From assembly GCA_002311865.1 (NCBI GenBank), contig DBZV01000131.1, positions 17,786 through 28,126 on the forward strand: a stretch of 10,341 bases of DNA, given 5' to 3'. This stretch comes from Dehalococcoidia bacterium UBA1151. GTDB taxonomy: Bacteria > Chloroflexota > Dehalococcoidia > Lucifugimonadales > Lucifugimonadaceae. A model generated the notes under the pieces. It saw nothing but the letters and a program-made list of their open reading frames with translations, made no database searches and was not told the origin of the DNA. Shown one piece after another: positions 1 to 6,378 of the stretch (position 1 is its first letter; every line of letters begins with the position of its first letter). Both the position numbers and the translations under genes were made by a program.

Positions 1-1
1 A

Positions 2-67
2 CCAAAGCAGACTCCACCCGCCGAGATCATGGAGAGAATCCGGGCAGCAACGACCCAGAGCAAATAG
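2..67 (+). CDS. C-terminal end of an unidentified plus-strand protein (partial)
   Basis: The first 67 bases hold an open frame (codons from base 2) that ends in TAG at 65-67 and reads as a Pro/Ala-rich then helical tail, ending ERIRAATTQSK. A strong hairpin terminator begins 24 bases later, which is what one expects after a real gene end. Another plus frame is also open across this stretch, so the frame choice rests mainly on the protein-like composition and the position of the stop before the terminator. Only 21 residues are visible, so no family can be named. The gene would converge on the leftward ccm operon. Confidence 0.4.
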   Translation, partial: PKQTPPAEIMERIRAATTQSK

Positions 68-90
68 CTGTTCGACGAATATGTAACGCG

Positions 91-125
91 AAACGCCCCG
101 GAATATTTCCGGGGCGTTTTCTTAT
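91..125 (+). terminator. Strong hairpin terminator between converging genes
   Basis: A perfect 13-bp stem (91-103 with 107-119) closes on a 3-base TAT loop and is GC-rich in the middle (CGCCCCGG). On the plus strand it runs into TTTTCTTATT, a good rho-independent terminator for the gene ending at 67. On the minus strand only three U residues, part of the stem, are followed by CGCG, so it should stop ccmE transcripts less well. Its place between two convergent gene ends suggests shared use. Confidence 0.85.
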
Positions 126-146
126 TGGGCGCGGTTTGCCAGCGGA

Positions 147-755
147 TTACGAGTTGGAGTTGAATATCTCCGTGGTGATCTCCAGATCGTCATAGTCCGG
201 ACCAACCAACTCGCCCCCGCCTACCGCGTTGGCGTTGTCCTGAACATTTACATATTTGGTGGGGCACTTCACGATCAACTGCTCCGTTGAGAACACGCCA
301 TCTCCCCTGTATGCACCTTCAAGAATCAGCTCCGAGTGATCGTTGAAGAAGATCTGCCCGATCTCTCCTGAGTATGCGACGTTCAGTACCTGACCTTCTT
401 CATCGCGAATGGCGAACTCGACATCCAGACCGTTCTCGTGGCGTACAAATGAATCGTCCACCAGCTTGCCAGCCACTCGCACCAAGGTGCCGTCGTCAAC
501 GATGCCCTGGGCCTGTATCTCGGAGACTGTGAGGTAGTAGACCGAGGCGTTTCGAAGCGCCATCGTGGCGAAGAAGCCCAGCACCGCGACGATGAGGACG
601 CCAAATAGAATCAGCCTCGCCCTGGGGCTGATGAGCGTGGAGGCTGAAGCCTCAGTTGACGGCCTCAGAATCTCCGGTAATTCACCGGGGTCATAGTCCG
701 GCGAATCCGGGTCGAAGTCCGGTCGCTGATCTGATCCGTTGGGACCTGAAGTCAT
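147..755 (-). CDS. ccmE: CcmE, haem chaperone of cytochrome c maturation, CxxxY variant
   Basis: CcmE receives haem from the CcmABCD export side and carries it, covalently bound, to the haem lyase outside the cytoplasmic membrane. The 202-residue protein has an acidic, disordered N-terminus (1-44), one membrane anchor (about 47-66), and the OB-fold domain, with YYLTVSEI near 73-80, VRVAGKLVDDSFVR near 92-105 and the GAYRGDGVF turn near 148-155. The usual HxxxY haem-attachment motif is here CPTKY (C164, Y168), that is, CxxxY. This variant is known from archaea and from Desulfovibrio-type Ccm systems that lack CcmG and CcmH. A Gly- and acid-rich tail follows (175-202). The ATG start lies 9 bases after the ccmD stop. 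It is the last gene of the operon. The family assignment is firm; how haem is attached here is inferred from relatives. Confidence 0.93.
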   Translation of the reverse strand: MTSGPNGSDQRPDFDPDSPDYDPGELPEILRPSTEASASTLISPRARLILFGVLIVAVLGFFATMALRNASVYYLTVSEIQAQGIVDDGTLVRVAGKLVDDSFVRHENGLDVEFAIRDEEGQVLNVAYSGEIGQIFFNDHSELILEGAYRGDGVFSTEQLIVKCPTKYVNVQDNANAVGGGELVGPDYDDLEITTEIFNSNS

Positions 756-764
756 TCGGCTGGT

Positions 765-1064
765 TTAGCCCTTCTCCGCGCTCTGTCGTTGTGACAGCAG
801 TTGTTTGAGCCCTTCAATTTCACGCTCCATTGTGCGCTGTCGGCGCGAGACGATGAAGATGTAGGTGAAGAAGCCTGCCCACGTAATAATGTAGATGGCG
901 AAAAGGAAATCGAGATTCGTCTCGGTGTTGGTATTGTCCTGACCAACCACCTGCGCAGCGCGAAATATCGGGCCGGCGGACGCAGCCGTCGCAACGCCCG
1001 CGGGCACAAAGCTCGCCACGATTGCAATCAGGATTGTTAGCGGCCTGGTCAAGATGCGTTTCAC
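765..1064 (-). CDS. ccmD: CcmD-like small membrane protein of haem export
   Basis: A 99-residue protein between ccmC and ccmE, the usual position of ccmD. CcmD helps release haem-loaded CcmE from the CcmABC complex. The diagnostic part is a single membrane segment (about 52-72, core FAIYIITWAGFFTYIF) followed at once by a basic then helical cytoplasmic stretch (RRQRTMEREIEGLKQLL), as in the CcmD family. It is longer than typical CcmD because of an N-terminal hydrophobic segment (about 8-28, ending ATAASA) that looks like a cleavable signal peptide. The start is GTG, 3 bases after the ccmC stop, with AGGAG about 8 bases upstream inside ccmC. The similarity is short and hydrophobic, so the call leans on gene order. 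Confidence 0.7.
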   Translation of the reverse strand: MKRILTRPLTILIAIVASFVPAGVATAASAGPIFRAAQVVGQDNTNTETNLDFLFAIYIITWAGFFTYIFIVSRRQRTMEREIEGLKQLLSQRQSAEKG

Positions 1065-1067
1065 GGG

Positions 1068-1862
1068 TCAGTCTCCTATCGGTTCTGCGGCGGCGGCGCG
1101 GAGGCTCTGGGCAGTAGCGGGCACGTCGGATGTCGATGGAGCATAGAGATAGTTTCGCATCTCTCGTTTCAGGTCAGATATCTCTAGTTCGGATTGTCGG
1201 ACACGATATCGGTCGACCAGCATATAGATATACAGACTGGTGAACGCCACCACTGAGACCAGCAGCGTTAATCCCATCTCTGAGGTTAGGCCTGACGAGT
1301 CGGCCGCCGGACCGATTATCAGCTCCGGATGCGCCGTGCGCCACAGATCAGCGGCGTAGTAGACGATCGGCACGTCCACAGCACCCAGAACGGCCACCAC
1401 AGCAGCCATTCGGTACGCCTGGTTGCCAGGGGGAGCAAATGCCCGAAGCATCAGATACGCAACGTAGAAGAACCAGAGGATAGCGGTGGTGGTGAGTTTT
1501 GCGTCCCATGTCCACCAGACATTCCAGATTGGCTTCGCCCAGATCGCGCCAGTAACCAGCATCAGCGTGCCGGCCAGCACACCCGTTTCTGCGGACGCAA
1601 GAGCGATGGAGTCCCACCGACGCTTGCCGGTGATGAGATACATAAGTGACGCGGCTGCGACCACGCCCACTGCAACCATTGAGATCCAGGCAAGCGGGAC
1701 ATGCACGTAAAGCGCGCGCTGAACGACGCCAAGGTTCCGTTCCGTGGGAACCCATTCGAAGATCATCCACATGGTGACCAGAACCAGAACCGCTGTGGCA
1801 AACAGCCACACGGTGCGCTTTGTCCCGATCGATTCGACCACCGATTTCGCTCCCGTAAACAC
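1068..1862 (-). CDS. ccmC: CcmC, haem-handling membrane protein loading CcmE
   Basis: CcmC is the integral membrane protein that presents haem to CcmE on the outer face of the membrane. The 264 residues contain the family signature, a tryptophan-rich WWTWDAKLT stretch (116-124), flanked by two conserved external histidines, H54 in YVHVPLAW and H178 in WRTAHPE, which act as axial haem ligands in the family. About six hydrophobic segments are evident. A hydrophilic C-terminal tail (about 216-264) runs past the last helix. The GTG at 1860-1862 opens the frame but has no clear ribosome binding site. A second GTG at codon 8 (1839-1841) has GGGAG 8 bases upstream and may be the true start. It sits 115 bases downstream of ccmB, unlike the otherwise tight spacing of the operon. 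Confidence 0.94.
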   Translation of the reverse strand: MFTGAKSVVESIGTKRTVWLFATAVLVLVTMWMIFEWVPTERNLGVVQRALYVHVPLAWISMVAVGVVAAASLMYLITGKRRWDSIALASAETGVLAGTLMLVTGAIWAKPIWNVWWTWDAKLTTTAILWFFYVAYLMLRAFAPPGNQAYRMAAVVAVLGAVDVPIVYYAADLWRTAHPELIIGPAADSSGLTSEMGLTLLVSVVAFTSLYIYMLVDRYRVRQSELEISDLKREMRNYLYAPSTSDVPATAQSLRAAAAEPIGD

Positions 1863-1977
1863 TTTGTTCAGAATATCACAATCACGATGGATTCCAGTTC
1901 AGTGGAACGTAAAGATCATGAGTTCAGATTGCGCGTGGCGACAGCAAGATTTAGCGTATTTCTGCATGCGGCATGCC

Positions 1978-2652
1978 CTAGTCCTCCAGCAAAAACTGGA
2001 AGGTCAGCAATGCGGCGATGACGAACACAATATCGAACGCGGCGAGTATCTGAAGCCATTCAGCGGCTTCCGACCAGTTCCCGCCCTGCGTGATCTGTGC
2101 GGTGCCTTCTACAGCTGCGATGAGAATGGGGACGGCGATAGGCAGGAACAGCACGGGGAGCATGATTTCTCGTGCACGGGTGTTCACCGACAGAGCGGCG
2201 AACATTGTGCCAGTGGTGGCGAGACCGACTGTCGCCAGCGCGGCGATAACGATAATTTCGGGCTTCAGAACGTTCACGTTGAACAGCGCTGTGAAGACCG
2301 GGAATAGCACGACCAGAGCGGCCAGCATGAACAGCAGGTTGCCCAGCGTCTTGCCCACCAGGATGGTGTCACGCCCGATCGGCGAGAGCATCATGCCCTC
2401 CAGCGCGTTGCCGTCTTTCTCGATGATGAACGAACGATTCAGGCCCAGTATCGCGGCGAATATGAACGCCACCCAGAGGACGCCTGGGCCAACTGTGTCT
2501 CGATTGACCCTCGTCAACTCAATCGCAAAGTTGAAGATGATGAACACCAGACCGGAGAACACCAGGATTGAGACGACGATCTCCCGGTTCCGAACTTCCA
2601 GCAGCAGGTCCTTTTTGGCGACCGCCCACACCGGCCCGAGCGATATTTTCAC
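1978..2652 (-). CDS. ccmB: CcmB, membrane subunit of the CcmAB ABC transporter
   Basis: CcmB pairs with the ATPase CcmA, whose ATP hydrolysis drives release of haem-loaded CcmE from CcmC. The 224-residue length is normal for the family. Visible family hallmarks are the amphipathic start VAKKDLLLEVRNRE (11-24), the loop IIEKDGNALEGMMLSPIGRD (76-95), which corresponds to the conserved E-x-DGTLEGL-type motif, and RAREIMLPVLFLPIAVP (159-175). Several further hydrophobic spans are consistent with six membrane helices. The start is a GTG whose last two bases belong to the ccmA TGA stop (4-base overlap), so translation is likely coupled. GGAG lies 7 bases upstream. It ends with TAG at 1978-1980. Confidence 0.93.
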   Translation of the reverse strand: MKISLGPVWAVAKKDLLLEVRNREIVVSILVFSGLVFIIFNFAIELTRVNRDTVGPGVLWVAFIFAAILGLNRSFIIEKDGNALEGMMLSPIGRDTILVGKTLGNLLFMLAALVVLFPVFTALFNVNVLKPEIIVIAALATVGLATTGTMFAALSVNTRAREIMLPVLFLPIAVPILIAAVEGTAQITQGGNWSEAAEWLQILAAFDIVFVIAALLTFQFLLED

Positions 2653-3413
2653 GAGACCTCTCCAGTGAAGCGCCGATAGATCTCGGGTAGTTCTTCGATG
2701 GTGACGTTCTCGCTGCGGTCATCGAAAACGATGCGCCCGCCACCGAGAATGGCAATTCGGTCCGAGAGCGCCAGTCCGAGTTCGAGGGAGTGAGTCACCA
2801 GCACAGTCGCGCCGCCGCCGGCACGGAATTCCGCCAGCAGTTCTTCGAATATGCCCAGGGTGTTCTGGTCCAACCCTGACTCCGGCTCGTCCAACAGCAG
2901 CAGGCGCGGCCGATGAAGCAGAGCTCGCACAAACGACACCCGCTTTTCCAGACCGTGCGACAGGTCTCGTACCTTATCGTCAAGTCGGTGGGCCACGTTG
3001 AGCCGTCGGGCCAGAGTCTCGATGCGATCTTCGGCATCGCCCAAGCCAAACAGCTTGCCATAGAAGCGCAGGTTCTCGCGGGCTGTCAGGTCGCCATACA
3101 GCAGAGACGAGTGCATCACTACGCCGATGGTGCTGCGGGCGAACGCCGCCTGCTCCTTCAGCGAAAAGCCGTTGATGGCGATTTCACCGCGGTCGGGTCT
3201 TGTTAGCGAACCGAGGACGCGGAGGAGCGTGGTCTTGCCGGCGCCGTTGGGTCCAAATATGGTGATGGTTTCGCCGCGGGGGACCTCCAGGTTCAGCCCC
3301 GTTAGCACACCGGCATCGCCGTATGCCTTGTGGACGCCAGTGGCCCGCACCACAGCGAAATCAGCGGTTTGGGTTTTTGGCTGACCCGCCCCGGGTGACG
3401 ATTCCTTGATCAC
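2649..3413 (-). CDS. ccmA: CcmA, ATPase subunit of the CcmAB transporter
   Basis: A cytoplasmic ABC ATPase of 254 residues that partners CcmB. All core motifs are visible: Walker A GPNGAGKTT (54-62), signature LSHGLEKR (151-158, the LSxGxxxR form common in CcmA and drug-type ATPases), Walker B LLLLDEPESGLD (171-182) with catalytic E176, and the switch histidine H208 in VTHS. The Q-loop region reads GVVMHSSLLYGDLTARENL, so the usual Q is replaced by Ser (H101-S102). About 20 extra residues precede the domain. The start is GTG at 3411-3413 without a strong ribosome binding site and lies 20 bases after the stop of the upstream amidohydrolase. An ABC ATPase for another exporter would look similar, but the adjoining ccmB, ccmC and ccmE settle the role. 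Confidence 0.92.
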   Translation of the reverse strand: MIKESSPGAGQPKTQTADFAVVRATGVHKAYGDAGVLTGLNLEVPRGETITIFGPNGAGKTTLLRVLGSLTRPDRGEIAINGFSLKEQAAFARSTIGVVMHSSLLYGDLTARENLRFYGKLFGLGDAEDRIETLARRLNVAHRLDDKVRDLSHGLEKRVSFVRALLHRPRLLLLDEPESGLDQNTLGIFEELLAEFRAGGGATVLVTHSLELGLALSDRIAILGGGRIVFDDRSENVTIEELPEIYRRFTGEVS

Positions 3414-3433
3414 GGTGCTCAGTGGAAGTCGCC

Positions 3434-4606
3434 TTAGAATCCGGGTGGGTGTGAGTGCACGTGGTGGTGGCCGTGGAATGGCGAGAAGCGTCGGCCTGCG
3501 CGAACAGTCTCGACCGGCACGAGTAGCTGATTGCCGTTGCGGACATCGCCACTTGCGTCCTTGAACTCAACCGGCCCTTCCTGGAGGTCGAATATCGACA
3601 CATCTGCCACCGCGCCAACCTTCAGCGAGCCGACGATGTCGTCCCTTCGAATGGCGGTTGCGGGCGCTTCTGTGGCAAGCCGAATTACATCGTCCAGGCT
3701 CATTCCCAGGTAGATGAACTTGGAGAGTGTCGTCGCCAAATCGAACACGGGACCGCGCACGTTGTAACGGTGCACATCTGAGCTGATCGTGGCTGGATTG
3801 AAGCCGTGACTCATCGCCGCCTCAGCAACCTTGAATCCAAAGCTGCCTGCACCGTGGCCTACGTCAAAATTGACTCCGCGCGCGCGCGCTTCCAGCGCGG
3901 CGGGAAGCACTGCGCCGCTGTCCGTGATGATTCCCGGCGGCGTTGCGGTGAAAGAGTGCGTGACGATGTCGCCGGTGCGGAGTTTGCCGAAGATCTCCTC
4001 CAGCGGGTGGTTTGTGCCGCCGATGTGGATCATCAGTGGAACACCAACGTGCTGCGCAGCTTCAGACGCTCGCTCCAGTGCGACAACATCGTTCGCACCC
4101 ACGATTCCCTCGGAAAGCCGCACTTTGATGCCCACGATGAGATCTGGATTGCCATTCGCCGTTGCCACGGCGTGGTCCACGCGCGCCCACCGAATGTCCT
4201 CAAGCTCACCGATGTCCCGGTCGAGCTGGCCCATGCCGGAGATGTGCAGGAACGCATACGCGCGGGTGTTAATTTGCTCCATCACGTAGCGCCGAAACCC
4301 CGGAAAGGTGTTGGAGCCTGATGAGCCAGCGTCTACTACGGTGGTGGCGCCGCGGGCCAGGGACGTGGTGTCCGGCTCGATGGCCAGGTGTGCAACGCCC
4401 CACCAGATGTGGACGTGGAGATCGACCAGCCCCGGAGTGACGATCAGACCATCGGCCTCAATGACGTCGCGGGTTTCACCATCTGAAATGTGATCCTCGA
4501 TCGCCTGGATTGTTCCGCCGGAGATCGCCACATCCTTTTTGGCATGGATTCCCTGCGACGGATCTACCACGGTGCCGTTTTTGATTACGAGGTCGTAGCC
4601 GGGCAT
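3434..4606 (-). CDS. Amidohydrolase-superfamily metallohydrolase, Atu3266/EF0837 type
   Basis: A 390-residue cytoplasmic metal-dependent hydrolase. The N-terminal strand domain (DLVIKNGTVVDP, 5-16) leads to the TIM-barrel metal motif DLHVH (H64, H66). Likely further ligands are K161 in GIKVRLSEG (carboxylated lysine position), H194 in MIHIGGTNH, H217 in VTHSF, and D277 in SSDVH. The segment TTVVDAGSSGSNTFPGFRRYV (88-108) is typical of the subgroup containing Atu3266 and EF0837, reported to hydrolyse acetyl-(R)-mandelate-type esters. These genes are often annotated as deacetylases or dihydroorotases, so the natural substrate is unknown. The C-terminus ends in a histidine-rich tail (six His within 378-386). 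The ATG start has only a weak AAGAGA-type site. The stop is 20 bases before ccmA, so co-transcription is likely, though no functional link to haem is evident. Confidence 0.85.
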   Translation of the reverse strand: MPGYDLVIKNGTVVDPSQGIHAKKDVAISGGTIQAIEDHISDGETRDVIEADGLIVTPGLVDLHVHIWWGVAHLAIEPDTTSLARGATTVVDAGSSGSNTFPGFRRYVMEQINTRAYAFLHISGMGQLDRDIGELEDIRWARVDHAVATANGNPDLIVGIKVRLSEGIVGANDVVALERASEAAQHVGVPLMIHIGGTNHPLEEIFGKLRTGDIVTHSFTATPPGIITDSGAVLPAALEARARGVNFDVGHGAGSFGFKVAEAAMSHGFNPATISSDVHRYNVRGPVFDLATTLSKFIYLGMSLDDVIRLATEAPATAIRRDDIVGSLKVGAVADVSIFDLQEGPVEFKDASGDVRNGNQLLVPVETVRAGRRFSPFHGHHHVHSHPPGF

Positions 4607-4686
4607 CTGATGATTTTCTCTTTATTCTCTGGCTCTGGCTGGTGCCATTGCGGTATAAGAGGATACGCCCTGACGGACGCGCTCCA

Positions 4687-6324
4687 CTAAAAATCCTTGC
4701 TGCGAATTACTTTGCCGGCGAGTTTGCCGGTTGGGGTGCCGTTTTTGAGTGCGTGCGTCCCGTTGACCCACACGTCGTCGACGCCCTCAGCGTACTGATG
4801 CGGGTCGGTGAATGTTGCGTTGTCGCGTACTGCTTCGGGTCGCATGATCACGATATCGGCGATGTATCCGGGAGCGATTCTGCCACGGCGTTTCAGATCG
4901 AGACGCTGTGCGGGAAGTCCGGTCATCCTGTGGACGGCATTTTCAAGCGTTACCGTTTTCTTGGCGTTTACATACTCGTTGATGAACCGCGCATTGGTGC
5001 CGTAGCTCCGCGGATGCGGCCAGCCAGCCGACAGCGGCCCTTCCGTGCGCTGCGAGTTGCCATCGGACGCCACGGAGATAAACGGCGAAGTGGCGATCAG
5101 ATCGACATCCTCCTGCGATAGCGAGGCCAGAACGACCTGGCCTGAACCCATCTCGAACAGCCTTAACGCTGCTTCCGACGGCTCGACTCCGATGTCAATT
5201 GCGATGTCGCCGAGGTGGCGTCCCTCAAAATCGGGGTTCGATCTGAACGTCGAAAAGGTGAACGCCTCCGGCCCCTGGTAAAGGCCGATGTTGTAGTCGA
5301 TACCCGATCGTACTTTCGCTCGTGTGTCGGAGTCTTTGATGCGCTCGAGCACGGCGTCGCGGCCGCCTTCCTGCGCCCATTTCGGGAACAGCGCGCCCAT
5401 CATGAGCGTAGATGAGCGCGAATACGGATACTGATCACCAGCCACGTCCAGTCCTTCACGTCGCGCGGCCTCGATCAGGGCGAGGACCACGCCTCCCTTG
5501 CCCCATACAGGCACGCCTTTGCATTTCACATGGGATAGCTCCACTCGCACGCCCGTGCGCCGACCAATCTCAAGCGCCTCTTCGTAGGCCGTCATGAGGC
5601 CCGGGCGGTCGGCAGCTACCTGCGCCAGCGCTACTACCTCATCGGTGACGGAGTAGCTGCCGGGCGTGTAGAAGAGTCCGGTCGAAAAACCCAGTGCTCC
5701 AGCGTCCAGGCTCTCCACCATCAGTCGCTCCATCGCGGCCAGTTCATCGACGTCTGGAGAGCGTGCATCCATGCCCAGTACGTTCTGTCGCACAGTGCCG
5801 TGGCCCACCTGTGCTGCGACGTTTACGGTGGGTCCGCACGCCTCCAGTGCGTTCAGATAGCCATCCATCGTGGTCCACTCGACGTCTGGCACCGTTTCGT
5901 ATCCGTCCATCCAATCGTCAAGGTGGGCGCGCGCCAGTCCGGCCAGCGGGGCGCAGAAGCTCATGCCGCAGTTGCCCATCAATTCCAGCGTCACGCCCTG
6001 CCGCAACTTGCTGTCGGCGTGGGGGTCGATCAAGAAAGAACCGTCAGAATGGCAATGAAGATCGATGAAACCCGGGGTGACAACGGCTCCCGTCGCGTCG
6101 ATCACTTCGGCAGCGTCGCCATCGATGTGCCCAATGGCCGTGATGCGGTCTCCCTCAACGGCGATGTCGGTATCATAGGCGAGGCCGCCTGTGCCGTCGA
6201 TGAGTCTGGCGTTTTTGATTATTAGATCGATCGTTCCAGCTCCAATATCGAGATCGGATGGCGCTTTCTGATGGCGCGCAGGACATCTGTCGAATAGACT
6301 TGCGCACCGTCCATAAAGCTTCAA
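4687..6324 (-). CDS. N-acyl-D-amino-acid deacylase-like metallohydrolase lacking one metal-ligand segment
   Basis: D-aminoacylases remove the acyl group from N-acyl-D-amino acids. This 545-residue protein has the family frame: strand domain DLIIKNARLIDGTGG (33-47), DLHCHSDG (H90, H92), ELMGNCG with the bridging Cys C119, GFSTGLFYTPG (212-222), ELSHVK (H265), DQYPYSRSST (297-306), SVASDG (D421) and DPHQYAEGV (507-515). Missing is the conserved block between the helix ending AADRPG and LMTAYEEALEIG. In relatives this block reads roughly YATHMRDEG and holds the zinc ligand His220 of the Alcaligenes enzyme, so about 15 residues are gone in frame near residues 241-246 and activity is doubtful. The only usual start is TTG at 6322-6324, which adds about 30 atypical residues and has no ribosome binding site. 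It is divergent from the FAH gene and lies 80 bases upstream of the second amidohydrolase. Confidence 0.82.
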   Translation of the reverse strand: MKLYGRCASLFDRCPARHQKAPSDLDIGAGTIDLIIKNARLIDGTGGLAYDTDIAVEGDRITAIGHIDGDAAEVIDATGAVVTPGFIDLHCHSDGSFLIDPHADSKLRQGVTLELMGNCGMSFCAPLAGLARAHLDDWMDGYETVPDVEWTTMDGYLNALEACGPTVNVAAQVGHGTVRQNVLGMDARSPDVDELAAMERLMVESLDAGALGFSTGLFYTPGSYSVTDEVVALAQVAADRPGLMTAYEEALEIGRRTGVRVELSHVKCKGVPVWGKGGVVLALIEAARREGLDVAGDQYPYSRSSTLMMGALFPKWAQEGGRDAVLERIKDSDTRAKVRSGIDYNIGLYQGPEAFTFSTFRSNPDFEGRHLGDIAIDIGVEPSEAALRLFEMGSGQVVLASLSQEDVDLIATSPFISVASDGNSQRTEGPLSAGWPHPRSYGTNARFINEYVNAKKTVTLENAVHRMTGLPAQRLDLKRRGRIAPGYIADIVIMRPEAVRDNATFTDPHQYAEGVDDVWVNGTHALKNGTPTGKLAGKVIRSKDF

Positions 6325-6342
6325 AGATGCGATTACAACGCG

Positions 6343-6360
6343 TGCTGATTTATATCAGCA
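6343..6360 (-). promoter_or_regulatory. Divergent promoter with overlapping 7-bp dyad
   Basis: Between the divergent deacylase and FAH genes lies a perfect inverted repeat, TGCTGAT-TTAT-ATCAGCA. Read on the minus strand it contains TGATATAAA (6357-6349), a good extended -10 element (TG-n-TATAAA) pointing at the deacylase. Its -35 (TGCTCT) is weak. A repressor bound to the dyad could close this promoter and affect the FAH gene, whose start is only 19 bases away. The sites are seen in the sequence; the regulation is inferred. Confidence 0.5.
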
Positions 6361-6378
6361 TCACCGGGAGAAGAGCAC

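Noticed and set aside
1744..2307. 187-codon plus-strand frame across ccmC, the gap and ccmB
   Set aside because: It is antisense to two confident membrane protein genes, with no domain-like pattern or ribosome binding site.
3434..4606. Reading the second amidohydrolase as dihydroorotase (pyrC)
   Set aside because: The TTVVDAGSSGSNTFPGFRR segment and overall pattern match the Atu3266/EF0837 group, and no pyrimidine genes are nearby.
5694..6225. Plus-strand frames opposite the deacylase
   Set aside because: Arg/Pro/Ser-rich shadow translations of a well-supported family gene.
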